Source of the DNA: Conus ventricosus
Taxonomy: Eukaryota; Mollusca; Gastropoda; Neogastropoda; Conidae
Length of the DNA stretch: 64,000 nt
Reading direction: 5' to 3'
Assembly: GCA_018398815.1 (NCBI GenBank)
Contig: CM031620.1
Location: 66,798,923-66,862,922 of the forward strand
The first letter of the stretch is position 1, and the number at the start of each line of letters is the position of its first letter. Positions 1 through 12,230 of the stretch are shown one piece after another. A program made the translations under genes and the position numbers. The notes beneath the pieces were generated by a model. The model saw only the letters and a list, made by a program, of their open reading frames with translations. It had not been told where the DNA came from and made no database searches.

Positions 1-1880
1 ATTTTTTAAAACCCCCAAAAAAAAGGAAAAAAAAAAAAAAAAAAAAATTTTTTAAAACCATTTTTTTTTTTAAAAACCCAAAAACCCCCCAAAAAAAAAA
101 ATTTTTTTTAAAAAAAATTAACCCCAAAAGGGGAAAAGGGGTTTTTTTCCCCTTTTTTCCCCCAACGGTTTCCCAAAAAAAAACCCCCCCAAAAAAAAAT
201 TTTTAAAAAAAACCATTTTTGGGGAAAAAAAAAAATTTTAAAATTTTTTTTCCCGGGGAAAAAAAAAAACCCCGGAAAACCCCCAAAAAAAGGGGCATTT
301 TCCCCTTTGGCCCCTTTTGGGGGTTTCCCCCAAAAAAAAAAAAAGGAAAACCCGGTTTTTTTAAAAAAAAGGGTTAAAAAATTTAAAACACTTTTTAAAC
401 CCCAAAAAAAAAACCCTAAAAAAAAAAATTTTTTTGGGCCCCCCCCCGGGGGGAAAATTTTTTTTCCACCCAAAAAAACCTTTAAAAATTTTAAAAATTT
501 TTTTTTTTTAAACCCCGGGGGAAAACCCTTTTTTTTAAACCAAAAAAAAAAAAAAAATTTTAATGGGGGGGGGGGCCCAAAAAAAAAAAAATTTTTTTAT
601 TTTTTTAAAAAAGGGGGGAAAAAAATTTCCCAAAAAAAAATTTTTTAAAAAAAATTTTTAAAATTTTTCCCAAAAAAAATGGGGGGGGAAAAAAACCTTT
701 TGGGGGGGGGAAAAACCCCCGGGGGAAAAATTTTCCTTTTTTTGGGGGGGGGAAAAAAAAAAAAAAATTTTTTTTTTTCCCCAAAAACCGGGAAAAAAAA
801 AAAAACCCCCTTTCCCAAAAAAGGGGGAAAAAAAAAACCCCAAAAACCCCCCCCTTTTTGAAAAATTTTTTAAAAGGGGAAAAAAAGGGAAACAAAAAAA
901 CCCCCCCAAAAATTTTTTTTTTTCCCCCCCAAAAAACCAAAATTTTTTTTTAAAAAAAATTTTTAAAAAAAAAAAGGAAAAAGGGGACTTAAAAAAAAAA
1001 CCCAAAAAAAAAACCCCCCCCGGGGGGGGGAAAAAAAAACCCCCCCTTTTTTGGCCCGGGGGGAAACCTTTTTTTCCCCCCCCTTTGGGGTTTTTGGCCA
1101 AACCCAAAACCCCCCCCTTTAAACCCCCCCCAACCCCCTTCCCTTTTTTTTTAAAACCCCCCCCCCTTTTTCCCCCTTTCCCTTTTTAAAAAAAAAATTT
1201 TCCCCCCAACCCAACCCCCCCCCCCCTTTTTTTCAAAAAAAAAAACCCCCCCCCCCCCCCAAAAAAAAAAAACCCCCCAAAAAAAACCCCCCCAAAACAA
1301 AAAAAAAATTTTTAAAAAAAAAACCCCCCCCCCAAAAAAACCCCCCCCCCCCCCCCAAAACCCCCCTTAAAAAAACCCCCCCCCCCCCCCCAAAGAAACC
1401 CCAAAAAGCCCCCAAAACCAATAAAATTTTTTTAAAAAACCCCAAAAAAAAATTCTTCCCCCCTTTTCCCAAAAAATTTGGGGAAAAACCCCCCAAAAAA
1501 TGGGAAAAAAATTTTTTTTAAAACCGGGTTTCCCCCGGGGGTTTTTAAAAACCCCCCCTTTAAAACCAAAAAAAAAACCCCAAAAAAACCCCCAAAAAAA
1601 AATTTAAAAATTTTTTAAAAAAAAGGGGGTTTAAAGGGGGGAAAAAAAAAGGGGCCCAAATTTACCCCGAAAACCGGGTTTAAAAAAAATTTGGGGGGAA
1701 AAATTTTTTCCCTTTTTTTAAAAAGTTTTGGAAAATTTTTTTGGGAAAAAAAAACCCCTTTTTTTTTTTAAAAATTTAACCCAAAAAAAAAAATTTTTTC
1801 CCCCCCCTTTTTTAAATTTGGTTTTTTTTTTTTTTAAAAAAAAAATTTAAAATTTTTTTTTAAATTTTTTTTTTTTTTAA
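1..1880. other. unreadable homopolymer-stretched contig end
   Basis: Almost every base sits in a run of three or more identical bases, with hardly any dinucleotide alternation. No natural genomic sequence looks like this. It resembles failed consensus calling at the end of a long-read contig. Open frames here are long only because stop codons cannot form in such runs; none should be annotated. Confidence 0.88.
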
Positions 1881-4800
1881 AAAGTATATCGACACTTAGC
1901 CCTAAACGCCTGTGTTTAACTTTGTTTTCCCCCCCCAAAAGAAACCTAGTAAAAATTTTTTGGCACCTTTTTTTCTTAACCCCCCTTTAAGTTTTTTCAC
2001 TCTTTAAAAACCCTACCAAGGGGGCTTAACATCTTTGGTTTTTTCCCCGGGGCTTGGGAAAAAGCTTCCTTACACCCCTACTATCCCTTTTGTGAACTGT
2101 AAAAAAAGATCCTCATGCTCCGCAAAAGATTATCAAGGGGAGTCAAATTAAAAATTTTGTTTTGATAAAAAACCCAATCTGCCGAGCCCAAACTTCCCCG
2201 TTTCCCGGGGGGTCCCCATTGCTTTTGTAAAAGGAAAAAAAAACCAAAAAACCTCCCGCTTAGGTTTCCCTATGAACCCCGCCATTCAAAACCAAAAAAG
2301 GAAAGGGGGCCCCAAATGGAAAAAAACCAAGTGAGTCAAAGAAACCCGAAGGAGAACAAAAGGGCGGGACCCGAAATTTTAAAAAAACGAGATCTGAAAC
2401 CCATATAAAATCTCAAAAACTTTCCCTTAAAATTTTTTTCGGTTACTTTTCCCCCCTGGGGGAGAATGAAACCCTTCAATTACCCAATAAAAGAAAAGGG
2501 GTAGGACTGAGAAAAATTTAAACCCTCCAAATGACTCTTTGAAAACAAAAGAAGAAAGGGGATAAATACCAAAAAACATATCGTAACAACCTTTTTTAAC
2601 GAGATAAAGAGCTGCCCCTGCCCCATATCCGTCCCGAAGGGAAAAATTTTTGTAATTAAATACCGAAAAATGAATATAAAGAGAAAACGCCTCTCCCTGA
2701 AAAGTCTCAGAAACGGCTTGAGAAAACAGGAGAAAAACCCGGAACTCATGCCCTTTTTACTTGCAGTTAAAAAGGGTTTTCCCGAAGAGCAAAATTTCCG
2801 AAAATTAACCTGTCAATAATACTCAAGGGCCGACAATTTGCTTAAAATCCCCTTATGTTCCCACGGGTAAAGTCCATTTTTTAAAGGGTTTTTAAAAAAA
2901 ACTTTTCATCCCACCCCTTCCCCCAGAAACTTCACGTCCCACCAAAGGGAAATAAAACGGTTTTTTCAGGGCAAGAACAAAGCCGATGCTCCTGATAAAT
3001 TTCCAAAATTTTTAGTTGCCATACTTTGGAATTGGCTTTTTACTGACTGGGAAAACCCCGCTGCACCAAAAAAACCCGACTTTGAGATTTTTTCCCCTTT
3101 GGATGGGCTGGAGGCCGAAAAGGGACGCTCCTCCCCTGCGTGGGCCCCTCCCCCCACTGCTGCCCCCCTTGGCCTGCGAGCGAGGGACATCTCCCCCTTT
3201 TTTTCCCGGTCCTCACCCCTGACCCCTGATCCCCCAGCACCTTGCACAACCGAAACACCCCCCTCCCCACCCGCAGGGACCGAAAACCCCCCCTTTTTAC
3301 CCGGGCCCGGGGAAAAACCATTTCATTTCTGAGACAAAAACCCCCCCACCGAAAACCCTTCAAGCAAAGTAAGCCATCCAAAACCCCATGACAACCCTTT
3401 TTGTCCAAATTTTTTTTTCTAGAGTATGGGAAAAGCTGCTCCTTTGATTTAAAACCCAAACCGGGTTTGCAAACGTTAAACCCCCCTTCTTTGCCCTAAA
3501 ATAGCAGGGCCCAAAAGGGGTCCTGACCTCCCAAAACCCCTAAACCCCGGAAAAGGGAAAATTCCTCTCAATCTTTACTTTCTGAATCTCCATTCCTTTT
3601 TCCCCCAAAATGGGCCCAACTTTTTGAATTTGCTGAATATCACCCTCCCCAATTTTAAAGCAGAAAACGCCCTTTGTACAAGACCCCTCATGCTTCTTCT
3701 GACCCCCGTCACTGCAGATCTCCTGACCCCGAATGGGTCGACTTGGGAATTTCCCAAAACGTTTTACAAACCTTTAAACATCGCAAAAGGGGAAAGGTAC
3801 AAAAGGAAACTTTCACAACCCAACATAACCCACTTTTACAACCCCGGGGGAGATGCCAAAAGCAAAAAATCAAGAAAGCGGTAAGTTTCAAAAACGTTAT
3901 TCCCCCTTTTGAGATTTTGACTCTATGGACCTGTAACAAAAACCCCGACTTTCCATCCCCAGTCCGAATTTCTGATTCAGCAAGTCCACAAAAAAACACA
4001 CTCAAAACACCCCTTTCGAATAGTTGGGAAAAGGGGTGAAAAGAAAAACCCCAAATTTTGATCTGCCTAAGCTAAAAACCCCCCCTTTTCAACAACAAAA
4101 AAAAAACGCCGCCTTTCGCACAATTTTACAAGATAACTACCTGATCTGGCGGGGGGGAAATTTTTTAAAATTTTGGGAAAAAACCCCCCAAAACCAAATT
4201 ACAAATGGCAAAGGGGAAATCCGAGGGAGGATTTTTTTGGGGCTTTTGGGTTTCCACCAAAAGGAAGCTTGGGCCCGGGTTTTTTGGATAAACCCCTTTT
4301 TCCCCTTTCCCCTCCCTTTAAATTTTCCCCATCTGAGTCTAAATCTCTACTTTTTTCCTGTCTTTTGGGAAATTAAATGCTTTGGGTAACCATAGGGCGT
4401 TGGGCCCAAATTTTTACGGGGAGGAATTTGACAGTCAAACCCCAGGAAGCTGCCCGGGTTGGGAAGGGGCAATGGATGGCCCAAAGAAAACAAGTAAGAT
4501 GAACTCGGGAGGGCGTCCCCTCCTTTAAACGTCCCTCAAAACCAGACAACTGGCCCGTAAACGACTTAAATTAAAAGCAGAGCCATTTTTTTCTCCCCCG
4601 GGCCAGGCCCCCGGCACCCCTTAAATTTCGTGGACTTAGGGCCCCCCCCCACCTTTCCAATAGATCCTTTAGAAAAAAACATTGAAAAGGAAAACGGAAT
4701 AATAGATGAAAACAGACGAAGAACCGGGGAAAGGGAAAAAACAAGACGACATAAGGGGTGCAATGATGTGGAGACTTTTTGGGGGAAAAGAGAAAGCGAA

Positions 4801-5202
4801 AGTCTTGGGAAAGGGGAACAATAAAGGAAAAAACAAGAAAAAAAAAGGGGGGGGCACAGGTTGGTCAAAAACCCCCCCCCACGGAAAAGGCCCCCCCGGG
4901 GGCAAGTTTTGGGTGTGTGTGTTTTGTGTGTGTGTGTGTTGTGGTGGTTTTGTGTGTGGGGTGTTTGTGCGCGCGCGCGGGGCAAACCCGTGTTTTGGTG
5001 TGTGGGGGTGTGTGTGGTGTTGGGGTGTGGTGTTTGTGCGTGGGGTAAAAATGTGCGCGTTTGCAATTTTCGCTCGAGCGGGGCGTACGCGCGCTTTTTG
5101 CCTGTGCGTATATTGTCTTTCGCGTGTGTGGTCTTGGGCTGTGGTATATTTAAAGAAAAAGAAATGGGATTAGCAGGGGCGATGGGGAAAGAAGGGAAAT
5201 GG

Positions 5203-5264
<62 letters not shown>

Positions 5265-5339
5265 GTTTGGGGGGCTGGGGGGGGGGGGGGGGGGGGGTGG
5301 GGGGTGGGTTAATGAAATTTTGGGGGGGGGGGGGGGTTT

Positions 5340-5383
<44 letters not shown>

Positions 5384-5450
5384 AAAGGGGGCTGGAAATG
5401 GCAAAGGAATTTTGGCTTTAAAGGGAAAACCAAAAAAATTCCCCAAAGTT
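1881..5450. other. low-quality sequence grading into readable DNA, with poly-G tracts
   Basis: Normal word composition gradually returns, but runs of four to six identical bases remain frequent. A TG-rich stretch lies at about 4912-5050 and almost pure G covers 5204-5379, broken by a few T/A/C bases. No protein family is recognisable on either strand. The poly-G blocks may be basecalling artefacts (inference). Confidence 0.75.
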
Positions 5451-5872
5451 CCCCTAAAACAAAAATGGGTTTTGGGTTAAAACCCGGAAAAAGACGGGAT
5501 TCTTTGGGCTTTGGCATTATTCTAATGGTTTTCAAAATTTGTTCGGAAAACACAAAATCCAAATTGGGGTCCATAAAAAAAAGGTTTTGGGAAATAATAT
5601 TTTTTTCCTTTGTTTAAATAAAAACTTACCTCCGGTTTTCCTTTGTCTGGCCCCTTTCTCCCTTTTTTTTCTTTTATCCCCTCCCTTCTCTTTCTCCTCC
5701 TCTCTTTTCCCCCATTTTCCCCCCCCCCCCTTTCCCCCTCTCCCCTCTCCCCCCGTTTCTTTTTTTCTTTTTTGTGTTGTGTTGGTGGGTTGTGTGGGGT
5801 GTGAGGGGGGAGGGGGGGGGGCCCTTTTTTTGGTGGGTGTTTGTGTGGGGTTAAAGGGGGGGGGGCGGGTTT

Positions 5873-5901
5873 TTGTGTGTGTGTGGTGGGGTGTGGTGTG
5901 T

Positions 5902-5943
<42 letters not shown>
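5873..5943. repeat. (TG)n microsatellite
   Basis: Imperfect then perfect TG/CA dinucleotide repeat, preceded by TC-rich and TG-rich low-complexity sequence from 5640. Confidence 0.95.
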
Positions 5944-5945
<2 letters not shown>

Positions 5946-7482
5946 CATATGTTCCTAGTGAAAGATTATATATTTCTAATCAACTGCCCTGAATGGTCTT
6001 TTCCATTTTTCTCTCCACTCCCCTTTACCCCTTTTTTGTTGGAAAATTGCCTAATCATCAGCACGGAGAAATTGTTAGCCTCCACTTCCCCCCCACTATA
6101 TATAAATGAATATATTGTTCAACATGTTATTGTGGCATATTTTTGTATGAAGCCAAAGGACTATAGACACTAAGCCGTGCCTCCTTGACGAGTCCAATCC
6201 AGCGGACGAAAGGCATCGGAACAGGCAATATGAATAGTTATGTTTTCTAAGCGGGTTTCGATGGTCTCCATAGACTGCTAGTGAAAGATTTTAATATTTA
6301 TAACATATTTCCCTGACTTTCATTCGCAATTTCTTTATCCACGTTTTTTCTCTCTCAAATCTTTGCCAAGTTATAAAGATGAATACTTAGAGGGATGTGA
6401 AAAGACGAATGAGCGAGTAATGTATAAAAAAAAATCTTTTTCAATATTTCGAGCGTCTGTTGTTTTTCAAGGCTGGCAGACTGTAGAATGCACAAGTGAG
6501 GAGTTACATTATTAGGTCGATGTTAAAAGAAAAGGTGTCTAAAATGGTGTGGCCAAAGTAATGGAATGTCTAAATATTATCTTGCTGTGATTATTTCGTC
6601 ACTCTCCAACTGCACCATATCACCATCTCTCTTCCCTATCTTTCTCTCTCCATAGTTTGGGCGATCATCATGGTAGTTGTACTAGAGGGAATAACTGAGT
6701 GGCTATCAATGCGAGGGAACTCAGCACGTGTGATTAATGTGTGTACAGGTCTTGTGGATGCTTTGTAGCTTACGAATCTAGAATTTTTCTCCGAGATATC
6801 TCTATGAGTGTCACTTCTATGAATAACTTTTAATGGGCACACCGCACACATTTTGAGTGGTGTGCAAGTTGAAATGATGTTGACGTGGGTGCCTGTATTG
6901 TCCTGAATGTTTGAGCCGTGGGCTATTTAAAGTACAACCGTTGTTTGAGCGAGTTGCTGTACACGATGTTTCTTGTGCTGCAGGACATCGTATGCCGAAT
7001 GGTGAATGTCTTGCCACTAGTGTCACTGGTGAACTACCGTGTCTCTGCCACATGCTCCCTACAAATGACATAGATTTTTCTGGTACATACGTCGCTTTCT
7101 GGTTGTCAGTGGAGGGCTCTGGTGGAGGAAGCACGGAAGCCAGGCTCTTTCTCCAACAATGGGGGCAGGGGCTGGAGCTCTGGCATTGCTTGTCTTATCC
7201 TGTTGCTTTCATGTAAGGCTTGATGCTGTTGTTGCACCCGCTGACGGAGAGAAGGGTTGGCACTGTTGTGGGTGATGATGAATGGGGCCCTCTTCTCGGG
7301 AGCTTGTACTCAAGGGTCTCGTTGCGTGGGATGCTGCTGGCTCTGTCGATGGCTTATAAGGGTGTGGATACACTACTCCCCCTCTCTCTGATAGATAGAC
7401 AGATAATACATAGATAGATGTAACTATGATGCATTTTGATGTTTGTTTCACTCCCTGTCGTAAAATCAAATCATCTGGAGAG
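5944..7482. other. no gene recognised
   Basis: Ordinary-composition sequence. A few 70-105 codon frames exist on both strands (for example 6911-7216 plus, 6817-7134 minus), but they overlap each other in opposite directions and show no recognisable motif. I see no supported gene. Confidence 0.6.
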
Positions 7483-7490
7483 AGACAGAC

Positions 7491-7522
<32 letters not shown>

Positions 7523-7544
7523 GGGGGGGGGGGGGGGGAGAGAG

Positions 7545-7597
<53 letters not shown>
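7483..7597. repeat. (GA)n microsatellite with internal poly-G
   Basis: GA repeat interrupted by an 18-base G run near 7521. On the minus strand it is immediately preceded (7598-7625) by an AATAAA-containing segment like those next to the tracts at 8640 and 11081, so it may be the tail of a minus-strand retroelement. Confidence 0.95.
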
Positions 7598-7600
<3 letters not shown>

Positions 7601-7984
7601 CAGAAAGTTTATTCATGAAGGAATGCATATAAACAAAGCTAATCAGATCTAACAAAAACACAAAATTATATGATAATCAATCATTTCAAACGTCATTCAA
7701 GGCACGGTAATGCAATGCACCTTAAACGATTTATACAAGTGTATTGACAAGTTCTAATGAACAGTTCATGCTTAGATGACATAAGCAGTGTCAATCTAAA
7801 CTGACTAGGATTTTCCCCAAATCAAGACGGTATATACTGTGCTCTAAAATCGTTCAATATATAGCAACATAAACAAAACGTAATTCATCTTCGTTCTGCA
7901 AACACCATTTATGCTAAAAAGTATTTCTTTGACTATTTTTGAAAAATCGTTTGATTCACAAATTCAGCCTATTGTTCAATTGGC

Positions 7985-8639
7985 ATGGAGTCATGGGGAC
8001 TTGATAACGCTGTATTTCAATGTGAAAAGGTGCATGTGTATGGTCTAAAAAGATTTTTAGGCGTAAAGTTGCAAACTCCCAATAATTTTGTTTACGGAGA
8101 GACAAACAGATATCATATTTATATAAACTCGGCTGTAAAATGTGGAAGATTCTGGCTAAAATTGACAAGAATTGATGAATCTAGACTTCCTCGCAAGGCC
8201 TATAGAATGCTGTTTGATTTAGACATACCTGGCAAGAAAATTGGATTTCAAATGTCCGTTGTAAATTGCATATGTCTGCATTTGGTTAGGTGTTGAGGGA
8301 ATCGACGAGATTCTCAAAATCTTTAGAGTTATTTTATGCACGTGGCAAGAATGGAGTGACAGTGAAAAGGTTTATGCATATAGAACCTTTTGCACTGTGC
8401 ACGATGTAAAAAACACGTATTGCTACCTAAAGTTAGACCTAGTCTCCCAACAAACGCAAATGCACTACTCACTCGTAGCTTTCGACAGCAACTTAAAACA
8501 CACTTAATGATGGACCTAGACAGACATTTGAAGAATGAATTAGCTAGATTTACATTTGGCATTTCTGATAGAGCAGAACATCGACTTCGTCACAAGACAC
8601 ATAGTAATTCTGATTTAAAATGTCTGCTGTGCCAAAATA
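7985..8639 (+). mobile_element. LINE fragment, region after reverse transcriptase (broken)
   Basis: Plus-strand pieces read as the C-terminal part of a LINE reverse-transcriptase protein. First comes a tract around residues GLKRFLGVKLQTPNNFVYGE and a following IDESRLPRKAYRMLF piece (frame 7985-8296). After frame changes comes LKNELARFTFGISDRAEHRLR and a CLLC half zinc motif just before the GA repeat. The same C-terminal block occurs at 11316-11651. The reverse transcriptase core is absent, and several stops and frameshifts make it a pseudogene. The clade is not certain. Confidence 0.7.
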
Positions 8640-8640
8640 T

Positions 8641-8717
<77 letters not shown>
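8640..8717. repeat. (GA)n microsatellite
   Basis: GA repeat starting inside the zinc-motif coding part of the LINE fragment on its left. The right flank (8718-8745) on the minus strand resembles the 3' end preceding other TC tails. Confidence 0.95.
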
Positions 8718-8720
<3 letters not shown>

Positions 8721-8768
8721 CGAAAGATTTAATATGTTAGGCTTTGTGCCCATTCACATAGGGACAAT

Positions 8769-8787
8769 GAGGGGGGGGGGGGGGGTG
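8769..8787. repeat. poly-G run
   Basis: Run of G following gagg; simple repeat. Confidence 0.85.
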
Positions 8788-8859
8788 GATAAGTGAACAA
8801 TACCAACAAATACAATCAAATTCAAATATGTTAGGTCATGACATGGAAGCCACATCAAC

Positions 8860-8871
8860 GAAATACAGTTA
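8860..8871. repeat. target-site duplication, left copy (LINE 8872-9901)
   Basis: GAAATACAGTTA occurs here and again at 9902-9913, exactly flanking the LINE insertion. Confidence 0.85.
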
Positions 8872-9901
8872 GTTAGTTAGTTAGTTAGTGTTTATAGGGT
8901 CCAGCGGACTACTAGGAGCCAAATCAGGACCTCAGCTATCATATCTGAGTCTCTTGATACAAATACCCACACTAGTATTAACACATCACTTAAAATTTAT
9001 GAGGACAAAAGCACAATTATCTTTTCAACTCCTTCAACACCTGTATACATTAATAAAACCCTATATTTTATAAAATAAGTTTACCTCTTTCAAAAAAGAA
9101 AAAATAAGATCTACTGAAATCTCACGAAAAAGAACCGATAAATCACTGGTGGAAAAGAACTTCTCTCTGATACACATCAAATCAGCACATTCTGTCAAAA
9201 AATGATTAATACTGAACAAGCTGTCACACGCAACACACCATGGGGGGTCTTCCCTTCTGATATCCAACTGTGCGTTATATAGCTGTGCCCAATATGTAAT
9301 CGTGACAAAATCGATTCCTCTTTACGGTTACGCACCACCGATGGGAAAGGATTGGTTAAATCTGGGCAAATTTTAAACAATTTATTATGAATTTGATTAC
9401 ACCATTCACTCTGCCACAGTTCACGACAATACAAACTGGATTTATGACGTAGATCAGAGTGAGGAACAAACTGCACAGGCCTCCTGGAAAGACTTGCACC
9501 GAGAGCTTGTTTGGCTGCTTTGTCCACCACTGAGTTACCATAGATTCCCATGTGACTGGGGACCCACAAGAAAACTATATGCTTTCCCGAAGAGACAAGC
9601 TGAGTATGAAGATCATGAATATCCGCCAAAACTGGATGTGATACTTCTCTTGTCGACAAAGCCGACAATGCCGACAATGAATCCGATAAATAAGGAAATC
9701 ATTCTGATCTGATCTGGACACCGCACTGAGGGCCAGATTTAAAGCCTTCAGTTCAGCAGTATAAACAGATGACCAATCCCGCAATCTTAACAAAGTACGC
9801 TCCTGAAAATCGTTATCACACACAATGGCAGCTGCAGCTCTCTCACCTTTTTTAGAACCATCAGTAAAAATCTTGATAAAATCTTTATAAAGTTCACATT
9901 G
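8872..9901 (-). mobile_element. 5'-truncated LINE insertion with RNase H domain
   Basis: The minus strand encodes the end of a LINE pol protein. An RNase H domain starts with FTDGSK near 9853-9875, continues through VYTAELKALNLAL and ends at WVPSHMGIYGN (about 9550). A C-terminal zinc-type block, CVACDSLFSINHFLTEC, lies near 9180-9240. The 3' end carries a repeated TAAC tail (8872-8888 on the plus strand as TTAG). Perfect 12-bp duplications flank it at 8860-8871 and 9902-9913, typical of target-primed reverse transcription. Frameshifts break the reading frame (9575-9823, 9195-9677, 9061-9267). An I/Jockey-type lineage with RNase H is likely (inference). Confidence 0.88.
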
Positions 9902-9913
9902 GAAATACAGTTA
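9902..9913. repeat. target-site duplication, right copy (LINE 8872-9901)
   Basis: GAAATACAGTTA, identical to 8860-8871. Confidence 0.85.
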
Positions 9914-10639
9914 ATGTCATTATCAATCGGCTAAAGCACAATAACAACAGCTTGGCAGTCAATAGTTTACATGAGCTTTTTGTACCATATAATGATAATA
10001 AACTTTACAGTTGACATCAAATGAAGACCAAGATTTCCTTTATAACAAGAACTTTGATCACAAGTCTAAATGGTAACTGTGTAGGGATTAGGCCATATTT
10101 TAAGCATGATTTCCTTTCCAACCTGACTGATGTCTCAACAGTTTTACAAGGAACTTCGTCATAGTTAGGTTGCTTCTAAATCAAGATTTTCTTTGTAACC
10201 AGCACTAGTGTCACATCTGTCTTTTTTCTCTGGTCTGATAGTATTGATAAGGCTGTCCATTTTCTTTGAGGTGTCTTCAAAACACTTCGTAATTGCGTTG
10301 TAACGATCACATACATTTTGTTGTGAGGTGTCAGCTGATTCAGGGACATCCGTTGTGCTGTTGCCTGTGTCTTTCTTTGCGTCAGTCTCATACGGATGAC
10401 AGGTTAGGCTGTCGTCGTGCTCCCCCTGTGTAACCCACTGCTGATCGTTTTCTAACGTATCGTATCAGTGGTGTTGTATTCCTCTGACTCAGTTTTGAAA
10501 TTGTCACCATCATCACTGATTTTCACTTCCTGAGAGTTAATGTCACTTGCGGCGGCAGGCGATGGACAATACTGTTGATCTCTATCTGTCTGAAGCCACA
10601 GCTCTCCACACACGCAGAAATGTCGTGGATAATGTCCGA
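9914..10639. other. no gene recognised
   Basis: Minus-strand frames at 10176-10391 and 10452-10877 are open but carry no recognisable domain. The second runs into the dispersed repeat at 10640-11080. Confidence 0.5.
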
Positions 10640-11074
10640 CACACATTGTTATTTCCCGTGTCGTAAAACAAACTTGGTGGCGTAGGAAGAAATAAGCCAG
10701 AGGGAGACGAGGAAGAACTTTGCCTTCAGTCGTAATCTGTGCTCCTCGGCCCGTCTCTTGTCCCTGGAAATCTGTGACGAACATTGTCGACGAAAGAACT
10801 GTGAGGGGACGACAGTGTTGTCTTGGCGAGTGAGGGCGGCGGCGGGTTGAGTTGGCGGCTGTTTTAAAACGCAGCACGACGACAGTCTGTACTCCCTTCC
10901 TTCAATTTTGAATGACAATATCGACGGTTCTTGTGACAAAGTGTATAGCATACACTCACGAGACGTTGGAAGTCCTATGACTGGCATCGTCACTTATTTT
11001 CTTGCCGAAGGACAACAAAATGGTCAAAGCGTCGTTGAGTTGCTTCTTGCCGATAGCCAAGTAAGGGAAGCCAC

Positions 11075-11080
<6 letters not shown>
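10640..11080. repeat. dispersed repeat, diverged copy of 49121-49450
   Basis: Minus-strand translation here (ILSFKIEGREYRLSSCCVL, then QCSSQISRDKRR) is similar to the plus-strand translation at 49187-49447 (LSSFNIEGRGDKTIVVLRL, then KCPSQVSRDRET). Both copies end in a segment containing GGGAAGC just before a GA/TC microsatellite. Conservation at the protein level hints at a coding ancestor, but I do not recognise it. Confidence 0.6.

Positions 11081-11147
<67 letters not shown>
11081..11147. repeat. (GA)n microsatellite, tail of the LINE at 11149-11681
   Basis: GA repeat. On the minus strand it directly follows an AATAAA-containing 3' end, so it reads as a (TC)n tail. Confidence 0.93.
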
Positions 11148-11148
<1 letters not shown>

Positions 11149-11150
<2 letters not shown>

Positions 11151-11679
11151 CAGAATTTTATTCAGTAAGGCCATCGGCCCATTTGAAGGGGAATGAGCAT
11201 AACCATTTACATTATAGGTAAGAAGCAAATAATGTATCAGGGGAAAAAAACATCTGCCATCCAAACAAGCAAGAACAACAATTAAGATGTCATTATTTCT
11301 CTGATCTTAGATGCTTTAAACAAAAAACATGCCTAAATTCTTGATAACGTTATACCTATTAGAGCTAAGTAGTAACTGTAAACGAAACAAGCATGGGCGC
11401 CTATAATATTTCTGTGGGATAAATTTTTGGCGAATATCTTTTAAAGCTGGGCAAATGAACAGAAAATGTATTTCATTTTCTTCACCTTGCGTACACAATG
11501 GACACACTAAATCACTTTGTCTATGTTGTCTGTATCTTAAGAAATGAGTCCTTATCTCAGAAACTCCAAGTCTAAATTTAGCAATTGATCTTTTCAAATA
11601 CATGTCTATATCGAATTTCAAAAAGGCTGAATCCGATGAAAACTTGAACAATTTCTGAACAAATTGTATCGTTCACTAG

Positions 11680-11681
<2 letters not shown>
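11149..11681 (-). mobile_element. LINE 3' fragment ending in a (TC)n tail
   Basis: The frame at 11316-11651 encodes the C-terminus of a LINE pol protein: IAKFRLGVSEIRTHFLRYR, then a zinc-type block CPLC...GEENEIHFLFIC. It is homologous to the block near 8500-8640. About 165 bases of 3' untranslated sequence follow, ending with AATAAAATTCTGAAG and then the TC repeat. Reverse transcriptase and endonuclease are absent, so it is strongly 5' truncated. Confidence 0.82.

Positions 11682-11748
<67 letters not shown>
11682..11748. repeat. (GA)n microsatellite
   Basis: GA repeat abutting the 5' side of the LINE fragment. Confidence 0.95.
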
Positions 11749-11751
<3 letters not shown>

Positions 11752-11844
11752 TCCGAATCAGCAAATGAAATGTCTCTTGGCAGGCAATATAAATGATTCT
11801 GTTTTTATGACGGTTTCATTGATCCCTTGCTTATGTGTTCGTCA

Positions 11845-12010
11845 TATGTATGTATGTGTGTGTATGTATGTATGTGTGTGCATGTATGTATGCATGTGTG
11901 TATGCATGTATGTATGTATGTATGTGTGTGTGTATGTATGTCTGTCTGTCTGTCTGTATGTTGTGTGTGTGCATGTCTGCATGTATGTATATATGTATAT
12001 ATGTATGTGT
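11845..12010. repeat. (ATGT/TG)n compound microsatellite
   Basis: Alternating GTAT, GTGT, GCAT and CTGT tetramers. Open frames on both strands here are repeat translations. Confidence 0.93.
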
Positions 12011-12230
12011 TACGGATGGAAGTGCATGTGTGGATATCTGTCTGACTCACTCAGAAATTATGGATGCATGCACGACTTTTTTTTCTTAATTCACATACAC
12101 ACACCCACTCATCCGAACATGGACAGCCAGGCAACAAAATATCACTTTTCTTTTTATGCTGCCCGAGCCATCAACAAACATATACAAATAAACACATCAA
12201 GCATAGGATGGTACACCCACCATCAGGTGT

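Noticed and set aside
108..1496. Long open frames on both strands
   Set aside because: They consist of Phe/Lys/Gly/Pro runs read through stretched homopolymers and have no protein character.
4566..5948. Frames of 120-190 codons rich in Gly, Val/Cys or Thr/His
   Set aside because: Translations of TG and G runs in low-quality sequence.
6817..7216. Overlapping opposite-strand ORFs of about 100 codons
   Set aside because: No motif, no sign of introns or conservation visible, and both strands are equally open.
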